Source of the DNA: Alkalihalobacillus sp. LMS6 | Lineage (GTDB): Bacteria; Bacillota; Bacilli; Bacillales; Bacillaceae_D | Direction: 5' to 3' | Assembly: GCF_024362765.1 (NCBI RefSeq) | Contig: NZ_CP093302.1 | Location: 802,001 to 866,000, forward strand | DNA length: 64,000 nt | In this document: positions 8,404 through 17,653 of the stretch, piece after piece | Position numbering within the stretch: the first letter of the stretch is position 1 | Layout: every line of letters begins with the position of its first letter | Notes under the pieces: generated by a model | Told to the model about the DNA's origin: nothing | The model's database searches: none | The model's input: the letters and a program-made list of their open reading frames with translations, nothing else | Program-made: the position numbers and the translations under genes

Positions 8404-9635
8404 AAAAGTGGAAGCATCCAGCGATACTCCTTGGTACAACAGGTCTTGCAAACATCGGGGACTTCATTTATTTAATTCTGATAAATATTTTAGTTCTTCA
8501 ACTAACAGGGTCGGCAACAGCCGTTGCGGCCCTGTGGATAATCGGTCCACTTGTTAATATATTCACAAAGTTGTGGACAGGTAGTTTTATCGACTACAGG
8601 AGCAAGCGACTCATTATGATGACGACATATCTCATTCGTGCAGTAGGCATCGCAATGATTGCGTTTGCGCCAAATCTCTTTTTCATTTATTTCCTGTTGA
8701 TCGTGTTAAGTTTCGCGCAGTCCTTTTTCTTTCCGGCATCGATCACGTATACGACAATGCTTGTACCTGTGGAGCTTAGGAAGCGCTTTAATGCTATTCG
8801 ATCTTTTACGTCATCTAGTGCGTTTATTATTGGTCCAGCCATTGGTGGTTTGCTTCTTTTAGCATTTTCCTCTTCCGTTACGCTGTTGATAAATGCATTT
8901 CTATTCGTTGTAGCGGCGAGTCTTTTATTCTTTCTACCAGAAGAACAAGAGGGGCAACGTATAAAACCGCCAGCTTTAACGTTGCACCAAGTAAAGACCG
9001 ATTTTACAATCGTTTTAACGTTTATCAAAAACGAATCGTTTTCAATGGGGATTTACATCGCTTTTCAATTAACGCTTTTATTTACATTTGCGCTGGATGT
9101 GCAAGAAGTTGTATTTGTGCAAAATGCGGTAGGGTTATCTGAACTCGACTATAGTTTCCTGATTAGCATAACCGGAATTGGTTCGCTTGTATCCGCTATC
9201 ATTCTTTCTTTTTTTGCCAATCATTTTACATTACGATGGATGATTGCGAGTGGCATGTTTTTTATGACGATTGGGTATGTCATTTACGCATTTTCTTGGT
9301 CGTTTGCATCCATTGCTGTTGGTTTTATCATCTTAGAATTTTTTAATGTCATTGTGAATGCAGGCATGACTACGTTTTATCAGAACCACGTGCCGACGCC
9401 AATGATGGGAAGAGTGACAAGTATCTTTCAACTTGGTCAAAGTATGGGGCAAATTATACTTGTATTACTAACAGGGCTTATCATTGATCTTTTTTCGTTG
9501 CGCGTAACAATTGTTGTTCTTGCGCTTTCATTGATGCTAGTAGCGCTTTTGTTTTCAGTTGTTGTACTTAAGAAGAGAAACCAAGTCTATTTTATGGAGA
9601 ATCCGCAAGTACAGAAAGCGAAAGCCGCGAAATAA
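8400..9635 (+). CDS. MFS transporter, probable efflux pump
   Basis: A 411-residue protein with about 12 hydrophobic helices and a central loop near residues 185-200 that contains LPEEQEGQR. The loop between helices 2 and 3 (GSFIDYRSKRLIMMTTY) is a degenerate form of the MFS motif A. The overall layout resembles the MFS_3/YfiS-type exporters of Bacillus. ATG overlaps the peptidase stop (ATGA), so the two are co-expressed, perhaps pairing peptide hydrolysis with export. The substrate is unknown. Confidence 0.85.
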   Translation: MKKWKHPAILLGTTGLANIGDFIYLILINILVLQLTGSATAVAALWIIGPLVNIFTKLWTGSFIDYRSKRLIMMTTYLIRAVGIAMIAFAPNLFFIYFLLIVLSFAQSFFFPASITYTTMLVPVELRKRFNAIRSFTSSSAFIIGPAIGGLLLLAFSSSVTLLINAFLFVVAASLLFFLPEEQEGQRIKPPALTLHQVKTDFTIVLTFIKNESFSMGIYIAFQLTLLFTFALDVQEVVFVQNAVGLSELDYSFLISITGIGSLVSAIILSFFANHFTLRWMIASGMFFMTIGYVIYAFSWSFASIAVGFIILEFFNVIVNAGMTTFYQNHVPTPMMGRVTSIFQLGQSMGQIILVLLTGLIIDLFSLRVTIVVLALSLMLVALLFSVVVLKKRNQVYFMENPQVQKAKAAK

Positions 9636-9740
9636 AGAGGAAATAAGAAAAGAGACTTCTTATAATTTACCAATAATTAGCGTTTTGTGAAGGTTGAAAA
9701 AGGGGAGAGGTGAAAGAAGCAATTAAAAGGAGGACGAAAC

Positions 9741-11102
9741 GTGACGACAATGGAACAGAAAAAGGCAGAATCTTACGTGAACGATGTGATCGAGCAGGTG
9801 AAGGAGAAAAATCCAAATCAACCTGAATTTTATCAATCGGTGCAAGAAATGGCGCATTCATTAATTCCGTTATTTGAACGAGCACCTCACTACATGGATT
9901 ATGCGATCTTAGAGCGCATGGTTGAACCTGATCGCATGATTACCTTCCGAGTCGCTTGGAGTGACGATGAGGGTGTGGTTCATGTAAACCGAGGTTTTCG
10001 CGTTCAGTTTAATAATGCCATTGGTCCTTATAAAGGAGGCTTGCGGTTTGATCCTTCTGTGAATGAAAGTATTGTGAAATTCCTCGGGTTTGATCAAATT
10101 TTTAAAAATGCGTTAACGGATCAAGCGATTGGTGGAGGAAAGGGTGGTGCAGATTTCGATCCTAAAGGAAAATCAGATATGGAAATTATGCGGTTTACCC
10201 AAAGCTTCATGAATGAACTCTCTAAATACATTGGTCCAAATGTAGATGTGCCTGCTGGAGATATCGGTGTTGGAGGGCGCGAAATTGATTTTATGGTCGG
10301 TCAATACAAACGGTTACGTGGTGCTTTTGAAAAAGGCGCATTCACTGGAAAAGGGATCGATGTCGGCGGGAGTTTAATGCGAACTGAATCAACTGGATAT
10401 GGAGCTGTATATTTTGCCGAACAGATGCTAAAACATGAGGAAAGTGATTTAGAAGGAAAAAAAGTGATTGTATCAGGTGCCGGAAAAGTATCGCTTTATG
10501 CAATGGAAAAAGCTGTGGAGTTAGGTGCGACGGTTGTGGCGTGTAGTGATTCAAGTGGCTATATTTTTAATGAAGATGGCTTAGATGTTAGCACCATTAA
10601 ACAAATAAAAGAAGAAGAGCGGAAACAAATTTCTTCGTATTTAGATTACGATGAAAACGCAACGTTCCATGAAGAAGGGCGTATGTGGGAAGTGAAGTGT
10701 GATCTTGCCTTTCCTTGCGCGACACAAAATGAATTAGATGAAGACGATGCCAAACAACTCGTCGAGAATGGTGTTACTGCAGTTGTTGAAGGAGCGAACA
10801 TGCCTTGCACAGAGGATGCGATTCATTACTTACAGAAAAATGATGTGCGGTTTGGGCCGGGTAAAGCCGCAAATGCAGGTGGCGTTGCTGTGTCTGCTTT
10901 AGAAATGGCGCAAAATAGTTCACGAGTGTACTGGAGCTTTGACGAAATTGATGGCATGTTAAAAGACATTATGGAGGATATTTATAAAAAAAGCGCTTCA
11001 GCCGCCAAAGAATATGACGTAGAGGGTGACTTGATATCAGGTGCCAATATTGCTGCATTTAAAAAAGTGGCAGATGTGATGGTGGCTCAAGGAATTATTT
11101 AA
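9741..11102 (+). CDS. gdhA: NADP-type glutamate dehydrogenase
   Basis: Interconverts glutamate and 2-oxoglutarate plus ammonia, in the cytoplasm as a hexamer. Length (453) and motifs match the small hexameric GdhA class of E. coli: PYKGGLRFDPSVN near residue 94, catalytic Lys134 in IGGGKGGADFDP, PAGDIGVGGREI near residue 171 and a Rossmann GAGKVS segment. The start is GTG 9741, placed 7 bases after a full AAAGGAGG. This biosynthetic-type enzyme could also supply or drain nitrogen from the amino-acid catabolism encoded downstream, but that link is only proximity. Confidence 0.95.
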   Translation: MTTMEQKKAESYVNDVIEQVKEKNPNQPEFYQSVQEMAHSLIPLFERAPHYMDYAILERMVEPDRMITFRVAWSDDEGVVHVNRGFRVQFNNAIGPYKGGLRFDPSVNESIVKFLGFDQIFKNALTDQAIGGGKGGADFDPKGKSDMEIMRFTQSFMNELSKYIGPNVDVPAGDIGVGGREIDFMVGQYKRLRGAFEKGAFTGKGIDVGGSLMRTESTGYGAVYFAEQMLKHEESDLEGKKVIVSGAGKVSLYAMEKAVELGATVVACSDSSGYIFNEDGLDVSTIKQIKEEERKQISSYLDYDENATFHEEGRMWEVKCDLAFPCATQNELDEDDAKQLVENGVTAVVEGANMPCTEDAIHYLQKNDVRFGPGKAANAGGVAVSALEMAQNSSRVYWSFDEIDGMLKDIMEDIYKKSASAAKEYDVEGDLISGANIAAFKKVADVMVAQGII

Positions 11103-11162
11103 CTGAGAAGTGAACGAATTTGACTGGCTATCTAACAAACGAGCGCTCTTTTGTGACAGTAG

Positions 11163-11190
11163 TTGTCAGGTTCTTTGGCTAAACTATAGA
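11163..11190 (+). promoter_or_regulatory. Candidate sigma-A promoter for the DHFR-like gene
   Basis: TTGTCA at 11163-11168, a 16-base spacer and TATAGA at 11185-11190, 17 bases before the start codon at 11208. Confidence 0.5.
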
Positions 11191-11207
11191 CGAAAGGAGC
11201 GATAAAA

Positions 11208-11741
11208 ATGGAGAAGCGAAAGCTCATTTTGTTTATAGCGACAAGTCTTGATGGCTACATTGCGACAAAGGAAGAGAACCTTGACTGGCTATTTGAAGTG
11301 GAAGGAGAGGATGATAATGGATTCTCGCGTTTTTATGAAAAGGTTGATACTGTGCTGATGGGACGGCGTACATTTGATTGGGTAAATAGAGAAACAGATG
11401 ACTATCCATACCAGGATAAATCGAGTTATGTGTTTACACGTTCTAAAGGGAGCGCTCATCACTCGGCTCAGTTTATAACGAACCACACCCGCTCTTTTAT
11501 ATCTAATTTAAAACAACAAGATGGAAAAGCAATTTGGTTAATTGGTGGAGGAGAGCTCCTTTCTTTCTGTCTGAAGGAAAACCTTGTTGACGAGATCATT
11601 GTTACGGTTGCTCCCAAGATAATTGGAAGTGGCATTCCCTTATTTCGAGAAGGGGTTAATCAAATTGATTTAACGTTACATCATGTTGATACATTTAATC
11701 AATTTGTAGAATTGCATTATACAGTAGATCAGAAGGCTTGA
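11208..11741 (+). CDS. Dihydrofolate reductase-like / RibD C-terminal domain protein (YyaP-like)
   Basis: A single-domain 177-residue oxidoreductase. Recognisable family features are the FIATSLDGYIA start, LMGRRTFDWV near residue 46, YVFTRS near residue 73 and WLIGGGELLS near residue 113, as in RibD_C proteins such as YyaP and YwjB. These probably use NADPH; the substrate is not known, and true folate reduction is unlikely. It is a one-gene unit, with its own promoter and a terminator straight after the stop. Confidence 0.85.
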   Translation: MEKRKLILFIATSLDGYIATKEENLDWLFEVEGEDDNGFSRFYEKVDTVLMGRRTFDWVNRETDDYPYQDKSSYVFTRSKGSAHHSAQFITNHTRSFISNLKQQDGKAIWLIGGGELLSFCLKENLVDEIIVTVAPKIIGSGIPLFREGVNQIDLTLHHVDTFNQFVELHYTVDQKA

Positions 11742-11765
11742 GTGATCGTGCTCAAGTCTTTTTTA
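11735..11765 (+). terminator. Rho-independent terminator
   Basis: CTTGAG / CTCAAG stem extended by a G.T pair, 8-base loop and T6 tail, overlapping the stop codon region of the DHFR-like gene. Confidence 0.75.
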
Positions 11766-11947
11766 TTGTTAATACTAACAAAATATAAACGGTACAGTTA
11801 AATACGTTAGTAATCGAAAAATTAGAGGGGAATTTTATATATTTAAATCGATTAGTTGGAAAATTGAGGTGAATCCTCATAGATAAGACAATTAAGAGGT
11901 TATAAAATTAATTTAAATAACAAGAATGAAAAATTCTGATAAGTTGT

Positions 11948-11976
11948 TTGACAGCGCTTTCATAAAGTGGTATGTT
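11948..11976 (+). promoter_or_regulatory. Sigma-A promoter of the paa operon with overlapping cre
   Basis: Perfect -35 TTGACA at 11948-11953, a 17-base spacer and TATGTT at 11971-11976. TGACAGCGCTTTCA at 11949-11962 matches every position of the cre consensus TGWNANCGNTNWCA and overlaps the -35 box, so CcpA should repress initiation. The rest of the 300-base gap after the DHFR-like gene is AT-rich without a visible ORF. Confidence 0.75.
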
Positions 11977-11999
11977 TTTGAATATAACATATAAATAAA

Positions 12000-12018
12000 T
12001 TCCGTTTTAAAAATGTTA
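12000..12018 (+). promoter_or_regulatory. Candidate PaaX operator upstream of paaK
   Basis: TTCCGTTTTAAAAATGTTA lies about 17 bases beyond the predicted transcription start. The same motif with two changes is found at 21370-21388, just past the -10 box of paaX. Shared placement at both ends of one operon suggests the binding site of the local regulator, PaaX. Confidence 0.5.
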
Positions 12019-12045
12019 AATAAAAATGCGAGGAGATGAAATCGA

Positions 12046-13380
12046 GTGTTTAGTCCTCATGTTGAAGCTACTAGTCGAGAAGAGCTGCACAAGTCGCAAT
12101 CGGAGCGTCTAATCCGAACGGTTGATTCTGTGTATAAACACGTGCCTTTTTACCGGGACAAATTCGTAGAAGCTGGAGTTCAACCTCATGACATTCAATC
12201 CATCTCAGACATTACAACATTACCGTTTACAAACAAACAAGATTTACGCGACCATTATCCATTTGGCTTACTTGCTGTTCCGAAACAGAAGCTAGCCAGA
12301 ATTCACGCTTCATCTGGCACAAGTGGAAAACCAACAATTGTTGGATACACAAAAAATGATCTAACGCATTGGGGAGAGATGACTGCACGCGCAATTGTAT
12401 TAGCAGGAGGAAGCGAGAATGACCTCATTCATAATGCTTATGGATACGGTTTGTTTACTGGTGGTTTAGGGCTACACGGAGGAATTGAAACGTTAGGCGC
12501 AGCGGCTATTCCAGTATCGGGCGGAAATACAGAGCGGCAAATCCTTTTACTCCAAGACTTACAACCAGATGGCATTTGTGCGACGCCATCTTATATGATT
12601 AGTCTAATAGAAAAAATGGAGCAAATGGGCTGTTCTCCTGCTTCAATCGGATTGAAATACGGCATTTTTGGAGCTGAACCGTGGTCAGAAGAAATGCGGT
12701 CAAAGCTGGAACAGAAGCTTGGGATAAAAGCAATCGATATTTATGGCTTAAGCGAGGTGCTTGGTCCAGGTGTATCGGCGGAATGCCATGAAGCACAGAA
12801 CGGACTACATATCGCAGAAGACCATTTTCTCGTAGAGGTGATCAATCCAGAAACATTAGAGCCAGTAGAAGAAGGAACATTTGGCGAACTTGTTTTTACA
12901 AGCTTAACAAAAGAAGCCCTCCCGATTATCCGTTACCGCACAGGTGACATTGCCGCACTTACCACCGCACCATGTTCATGTGGACGAACGACGGCTCGGA
13001 TGACAAGAGTTAAAGGACGAACAGACGATATGTTCATCATAAGAGGTGTAAATGTATTTCCATCTGAAATGGAGCGTGTGCTGTTAGAGGTGGAAGAACT
13101 TGTACCGCATTATCAAATCCATCGTTTGCAACAAGGTTCAATGGAAGCGGCGCGGGTGCATGTTGAAGTGTGTGACCATTTTTATCAGCAAGTTAATGGG
13201 GATCTCCTGCATGAACAAGTGTACATGTTGAAAAGAACCATCGCGAAGCAGCTTAAATCCGCCTGTCTAATTTCTGTTGAAATCGTATTAGAAAAACCAG
13301 GTGGGATTCCACGGTCAGAAGGGAAAGCGATTCGTATTATCGACCACCGTCACAAACAGCAGAAGGGTGTAGTCAAATGA
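12046..13380 (+). CDS. paaK: Phenylacetate-CoA ligase PaaK
   Basis: Activates phenylacetate with ATP and CoA to phenylacetyl-CoA. The 444-residue protein shows the AMP-binding fold: the P-loop [14 protein letters not shown] near residue 90, the Tyr-rich [14 protein letters not shown] segment of PaaK enzymes near residue 130, [12 protein letters not shown] near residue 230, YRTGDI near 300 and a C-terminal SEGKAIRI lysine region. GTG 12046 follows AGGAGATG. It is the first gene of the operon and overlaps the next gene by 4 bases. With the 2-oxoacid dehydrogenase downstream, PaaK would serve free phenylacetate rather than that from phenylalanine. Confidence 0.95.
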   Translation: MFSPHVEATSREELHKSQSERLIRTVDSVYKHVPFYRDKFVEAGVQPHDIQSISDITTLPFTNKQDLRDHYPFGLLAVPKQKLARIHASSGTSGKPTIVGYTKNDLTHWGEMTARAIVLAGGSENDLIHNAYGYGLFTGGLGLHGGIETLGAAAIPVSGGNTERQILLLQDLQPDGICATPSYMISLIEKMEQMGCSPASIGLKYGIFGAEPWSEEMRSKLEQKLGIKAIDIYGLSEVLGPGVSAECHEAQNGLHIAEDHFLVEVINPETLEPVEEGTFGELVFTSLTKEALPIIRYRTGDIAALTTAPCSCGRTTARMTRVKGRTDDMFIIRGVNVFPSEMERVLLEVEELVPHYQIHRLQQGSMEAARVHVEVCDHFYQQVNGDLLHEQVYMLKRTIAKQLKSACLISVEIVLEKPGGIPRSEGKAIRIIDHRHKQQKGVVK

Positions 13381-14393
13381 GTAAGGAGTCTGTCGATATA
13401 ATCGTAATTGGTGGAGGACCGGTTGGTTTATTTGCTGCTTTTTATGCAGGAATGCGAGGAATGTCCGTAAAAATTATCGAAAGTTTACCTCAATTAGGTG
13501 GACAGCTAAGTGCCCTTTATCCTGAAAAATATATTTATGATGTGGCTGGCTTCCCGAAAGTTCGTGCCCAACTGCTAATAGATGGTCTGGTTGAACAAAT
13601 GAATCCATTTCAACCGATTGTCTGCTTAGAAGAGGAAGTAACAGATGTGGAAAAAGATGAGGATGGTCTTTTCAACATTACAACAAATCAAACGACTCAC
13701 GTAGGAAAGACCATTTTAATTACAGCGGGAAATGGCGCCTTCCAACCAAGGAAAATGAAAGTCGACCGAGAAGATTCATTTAAGGGAACAAACATTCATT
13801 ATTTCGTTCCGGATATGAACATGTTTACAAATAAAGATGTGGCCGTTTTTGGTGGTGGCGATTCAGCTGTAGACTGGGCGCTTATGCTTGAACCAATTGC
13901 TAAAAGCGTAAAGCTCATCCATCGACGTGATGCATTTCGTGCGCATGAACATAGTGTTGAGCTACTAAAGAAATCATCAGTAGAAACGCTGACACCTTAT
14001 GCGCCGGTTGAATTAATTGGATCTGACAGAGTCGAGCGTGTCGTACTTCAACATGTTAAAACAGAAGACGTGCTAGCAGTTGAAGTTGACGATGTCATTG
14101 TGAACTACGGGTTTGTGTCGACGCTTGGTCCAATTAAACATTGGGGACTGAACATTGAAAAGAACGCTATCGTCGTGAATGCAAAACAAGAAACATCGAT
14201 ACCTGGAATCTATGCAGCTGGTGACATTTGTACATTTGATGGAAAAGTAAAATTAATCGCAAGTGGTTTTGGTGAGGCTCCGACTGCTGTCAGCAATGCA
14301 AAAGTCTATATTGATCCGAAGGCGAGAGTTCAGCCCCCGCATAGCACCAGTATTATGGGAACAGAAGAGAAGAAAGCGCCCGTTCAATCATGA
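13377..14393 (+). CDS. YumC-type ferredoxin-NADP+ reductase in paa operon
   Basis: A 338-residue flavoprotein of the thioredoxin-reductase-like FNR class. FAD binding is shown by [21 protein letters not shown] binding by [12 protein letters not shown] near residue 160, and a C-terminal GIYAAGDI motif. The redox CxxC of thioredoxin reductase is missing, which separates it from TrxB. Coupled to paaK by ATGA and followed by a ferredoxin gene, it probably moves electrons from NADPH to that ferredoxin for the PaaABCD epoxidase, replacing PaaE. This role is inferred from position. Confidence 0.88.
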   Translation: MSKESVDIIVIGGGPVGLFAAFYAGMRGMSVKIIESLPQLGGQLSALYPEKYIYDVAGFPKVRAQLLIDGLVEQMNPFQPIVCLEEEVTDVEKDEDGLFNITTNQTTHVGKTILITAGNGAFQPRKMKVDREDSFKGTNIHYFVPDMNMFTNKDVAVFGGGDSAVDWALMLEPIAKSVKLIHRRDAFRAHEHSVELLKKSSVETLTPYAPVELIGSDRVERVVLQHVKTEDVLAVEVDDVIVNYGFVSTLGPIKHWGLNIEKNAIVVNAKQETSIPGIYAAGDICTFDGKVKLIASGFGEAPTAVSNAKVYIDPKARVQPPHSTSIMGTEEKKAPVQS

Positions 14394-14657
<264 letters not shown>

Positions 14658-14684
14658 ACTTTTTTAGTAGAAAGGGTGACGAAC

Positions 14685-15632
14685 ATGTGTGTGACGACTG
14701 ATTATATGACAGAAGATGAGCGAATGGCAATGTTCATGAACCGGATAGAAGCAGGAGAAAAAATTGAAGCAGATGACTGGATGCCTGAAGAATATCGTTT
14801 AACGTTAATAAAGTTAATCTCGATGCACGGGATTAGTGAGATCATGGGGGCACTCCCAGAAAAAGAATGGGTTCCACGGGCCCCTTCTTTACACAGAAAA
14901 CTCGGAATTATGGCGAAAGTCCAAGATGAAATGGGTCACGGTCAGCTGTTAATTCGGGTAGTGGAAGATTTAATGAAGCCATATGGACGCAATCGCGCTG
15001 ATATGATGCAGGACCTCTTTACTGGGAAGCTGAAATTTCACAACGTGTTTCATATGAAGACAAAAACCTGGGCAGACGCGGGAATTATCGGCTGGTTAGT
15101 CGATGGTGCAGCGATTATTACACAGACGAATATGCTTGGTGCATCCTACGGGCCTTATGCCCGTGCATTAAAGCGAATATGTGCAGAAGAAGTGTTTCAC
15201 GCTCAACATGGAGAGGCAATTATTATGGCGTTGGCAGAAGGAAACGAGAATCAGCGCGAAATGATTCAAGAAGCGTTGAATCGCTGGTGGGAGCCGTTGC
15301 TCATGTTTTTCGGTCCAGCAAGTAAAGAAACGACAGGCTCTTCAAAACAAGATGTCACGATTAAATACAAGATTCGAACGGATACAAATGAACAGCTTCG
15401 GCAGCGATTCTTGTCGAAATATATTCCGCGCGTATGGTCATTAGGGTTAACCATTCCAGATCCAACGCTTTCTTTTAATGAAGAAACGAAAACATGGTCG
15501 TATCAGCAACCAGACTGGAATGAGTTTAAGAAAATTACGCGCAATGAAGGACCATTTTCGCAAGAACGGCTGAATTTAAGAAGAGTATCATATGACAATA
15601 ATGCGTGGGTTAGGCGTGCGCTAGCTCAATAG
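14685..15632 (+). CDS. paaA: Phenylacetyl-CoA epoxidase catalytic subunit PaaA
   Basis: Diiron subunit that epoxidises the aromatic ring of phenylacetyl-CoA. About 315 residues; the ferritin-like iron ligands are recognisable as KVQDEMGHGQ near residue 88 and CAEEVFHAQHGE near residue 170. AAAGGGTG at 14671-14678 places the start at ATG 14685 rather than the GTG at 14676. It begins the paaABCD block, 12 bases before paaB. Confidence 0.96.
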   Translation: MCVTTDYMTEDERMAMFMNRIEAGEKIEADDWMPEEYRLTLIKLISMHGISEIMGALPEKEWVPRAPSLHRKLGIMAKVQDEMGHGQLLIRVVEDLMKPYGRNRADMMQDLFTGKLKFHNVFHMKTKTWADAGIIGWLVDGAAIITQTNMLGASYGPYARALKRICAEEVFHAQHGEAIIMALAEGNENQREMIQEALNRWWEPLLMFFGPASKETTGSSKQDVTIKYKIRTDTNEQLRQRFLSKYIPRVWSLGLTIPDPTLSFNEETKTWSYQQPDWNEFKKITRNEGPFSQERLNLRRVSYDNNAWVRRALAQ

Positions 15633-15644
15633 GAGGTCGGTTAA

Positions 15645-15992
15645 ATGAGTGATCAAGGGTTCTATAAAGAATTTGAAGTGTTTAGTAAAAGGAATGATGC
15701 ATCGCCATTTACCCATCAATTTAGTTTAACTGCGCCTAATAAGGAATTGGCCCTTGTGATGGCACAGGAAAATTTTATGAGAAGAGAACCAGTCGCCGAT
15801 ATTTGGGTCATTGAGCGAGCGGATATTCGCGGATTATCGGAAGGGGAGAAAGCAAGCCTTCAAAGACTGGACAATAAAGATTATCGCAATACAAAAGGGT
15901 ATGGGTACTTGAAAAAGAAGTGGCGTCAGTATGAGCAAGGAGTATTAGACGAAAAAGAAATTATGTCTTGGCAAGGAGGGGAGAAGAAATGA
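15645..15992 (+). CDS. paaB: Phenylacetyl-CoA epoxidase subunit PaaB
   Basis: Small structural subunit of the epoxidase, 115 residues. It has the family's FEVFSKR and HQFSLTAPN segments and the ALVMAQENFMRREPVADIWV stretch. PaaB bridges PaaAC heterodimers in known complexes. It overlaps paaC by 4 bases (ATGA), with the paaC ribosome binding site AAGGAGGGG inside its 3' end. Confidence 0.93.
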   Translation: MSDQGFYKEFEVFSKRNDASPFTHQFSLTAPNKELALVMAQENFMRREPVADIWVIERADIRGLSEGEKASLQRLDNKDYRNTKGYGYLKKKWRQYEQGVLDEKEIMSWQGGEKK

Positions 15993-16795
15993 ACGTAGTT
16001 GGAATGACAGATATGGAAAGAGAAGCGTTAGTTGAGCTGTTGCTTCAACTTGGAGATGATGATTTTATTTACGCGTTTCGAGGGGCAGAGTGGCTCGGTC
16101 TCGCTCCTCATATTGAAGAAGATGTGGCATCTGCATCGATCAGCCAAAATAGTATGGGCCATGCGGTGATGTTCTATGAATTAGCTGAAGCATTAGGGCT
16201 TGAAGAAGCAAATGTGCTCGCTCATGGCAGATCGGCTAAAGAAAGACGCAATAGTGTGTTGGTAGAGCGGGTTAACGGCGAAGGATCCTATATGGGCACA
16301 CCAACGTTTGATTGGGCGTATACGGTTGTCCGCAACTATTTCTATACGTTGGCAAAAAAATTAAAAATGGATGCGCTGCAAAAAAGTTCGTATGAACCAC
16401 TTGTCGATGTTGCGAAAAAAGTGAACATGGAGCTCCATTATCACCTCATGCATTGGCGTACATGGTTTGTACAGCTGCTGCAATCAACCGAAGAAGCAAA
16501 GGAAAAGATGATTCGTGCGATTGAAGCGGTCATGCAAGATTTTGGCGACTTAATTGATTATGGTCATTTGGCTAAAGAAATCGAAACCAAAGCGTATATT
16601 GCACCTGCGAGCGAAGTGGAAACGCGTTGGATGGACATTATGAAACCAATCGTCGAGTCACTCGGTTTATCGAGAAACCTTTTACAGTATGAACAACAGC
16701 GAAATGGACGGAATAAGGAGCATACAGCAGATTTAGAAGAAGCCATTGCTACTTTATCTGAAGTATATCGAGCAGACCCAGTTGCAAGCTGGTAA
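15989..16795 (+). CDS. paaC: Phenylacetyl-CoA epoxidase structural subunit PaaC
   Basis: Ferritin-like partner of PaaA, 268 residues. Conserved features include the GDDDFIYAFRGAEWLG opening, the helix AEDVASASISQ-type region (here EEDVASASISQNSMGHA) and MELHYHLMHWRTW near residue 155. Unlike PaaA it is believed not to bind catalytic iron. ATG 15989 within ATGA is chosen over the GTG-like upstream codon at 15968, because AAGGAGGGG lies 8-16 bases before it. Confidence 0.93.
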   Translation: MNVVGMTDMEREALVELLLQLGDDDFIYAFRGAEWLGLAPHIEEDVASASISQNSMGHAVMFYELAEALGLEEANVLAHGRSAKERRNSVLVERVNGEGSYMGTPTFDWAYTVVRNYFYTLAKKLKMDALQKSSYEPLVDVAKKVNMELHYHLMHWRTWFVQLLQSTEEAKEKMIRAIEAVMQDFGDLIDYGHLAKEIETKAYIAPASEVETRWMDIMKPIVESLGLSRNLLQYEQQRNGRNKEHTADLEEAIATLSEVYRADPVASW

Positions 16796-16820
16796 AGAAA
16801 AAGTAGAAAGGAGATGCGCC

Positions 16821-17324
16821 ATGACCTACACCGAAACAAATATAGTCGATTTTGAACTCATTATGGAACAACTTGAAACCGTCAAAGATCCAGAGATTGA
16901 TACGGTTAGCATTATCGATTTAGGGATGGTGGAGCGTCTAAATCGAGCGGGCGCAACGATTGACATTGACATCTTACCAACCTTCTTAGGATGCCCAGCG
17001 TTACCTATTATTCAAAAGAATATTAAGCAGGCGTTGTTAAGCATTCCAAGTATTGAGACGGTGAATGTCTCGTTCGTCCATTCTCCCCCTTGGACATCCG
17101 ATCGAATTAATGAAAAGGGTCAACAAGGATTGAAAGCATTCGGAATTGCCCCACCGCCAGAATTTTTAGAGGCTGATGGGTCATGGCACATTGATTGTCC
17201 GTACTGTTCATCAACCTATGTCACGCTGGATAATTTATTTGGTCCAACTGCGTGTCGAAGTATTCTCTATTGCAAATCATGTAAGAATCCTTTTGAAGCA
17301 ATGAAACCAGTATCCACACTATAA
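16821..17324 (+). CDS. paaD: Phenylacetyl-CoA epoxidase maturation subunit PaaD
   Basis: 167-residue protein of the MIP18/DUF59 type, thought to help deliver iron to the epoxidase. The N-terminal part shows KDPEIDTVSIIDLGMV and LGCPALP; the C-terminal zinc ribbon has CPYC near residue 128 and CKSC near 153. AAAGGAGATG precedes ATG 16821; the open frame extends upstream into paaC but without a good start. It is called paaJ in some older E. coli nomenclature. Confidence 0.92.
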   Translation: MTYTETNIVDFELIMEQLETVKDPEIDTVSIIDLGMVERLNRAGATIDIDILPTFLGCPALPIIQKNIKQALLSIPSIETVNVSFVHSPPWTSDRINEKGQQGLKAFGIAPPPEFLEADGSWHIDCPYCSSTYVTLDNLFGPTACRSILYCKSCKNPFEAMKPVSTL

Positions 17325-17348
17325 CCAAATTAGAGGAGAGATGTACAC

Positions 17349-17651
17349 ATGGCAAAATTAGTAGCGTTATACAAACAACCCGAGGACAAACAAGCATTTG
17401 ACGAGCATTATTTCAATGTGCACGCCCCGTTAACAGAAAAAATTCCTGGACTAAAGGAAATGAACGTGACGACGTTTAGCGGCACACCAATGGGAGATGC
17501 ATCTCCGTATTATTTAATGTGTGAGATGAAGTACGACAGCATGGAGGATCTCAAGAGTGGTATGCGTTCAGACGAAGGAAAAGCGTCTGGAAAAGATTTA
17601 ATGTCGTTTGCTGGAAAACTTGTGACGTTAATGATTGCTGAGGATGAGTAA
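17349..17651 (+). CDS. EthD-family protein in paa operon
   Basis: A 100-residue dimeric ferredoxin-like alpha/beta-barrel protein. Family marks are the opening MAKLVALYKQPEDKQAFDEH, the HAPLTEKIPGL segment and the MRSDEGKASGKDLMSFAG stretch near the C-terminus. EthD proteins are small and often of unknown catalytic role, but some act as decarboxylases, lyases or cyclases on aromatic compounds. Its tight place between paaD and paaF implies a task on a pathway intermediate, for example a labile epoxide or oxepin species; this is a guess. Confidence 0.85.
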   Translation: MAKLVALYKQPEDKQAFDEHYFNVHAPLTEKIPGLKEMNVTTFSGTPMGDASPYYLMCEMKYDSMEDLKSGMRSDEGKASGKDLMSFAGKLVTLMIAEDE

Positions 17652-17653
17652 TT

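Noticed and set aside
11120-11150. Terminator after gdhA at CAAACGAGCGCTCTTTTG
   Set aside because: The palindrome GAGCGCTC leaves no loop and has only a short T run, so I do not call it.
13377-14393. Thioredoxin reductase
   Set aside because: Lacks the redox-active CxxC; fits the YumC-type ferredoxin-NADP+ reductase class.
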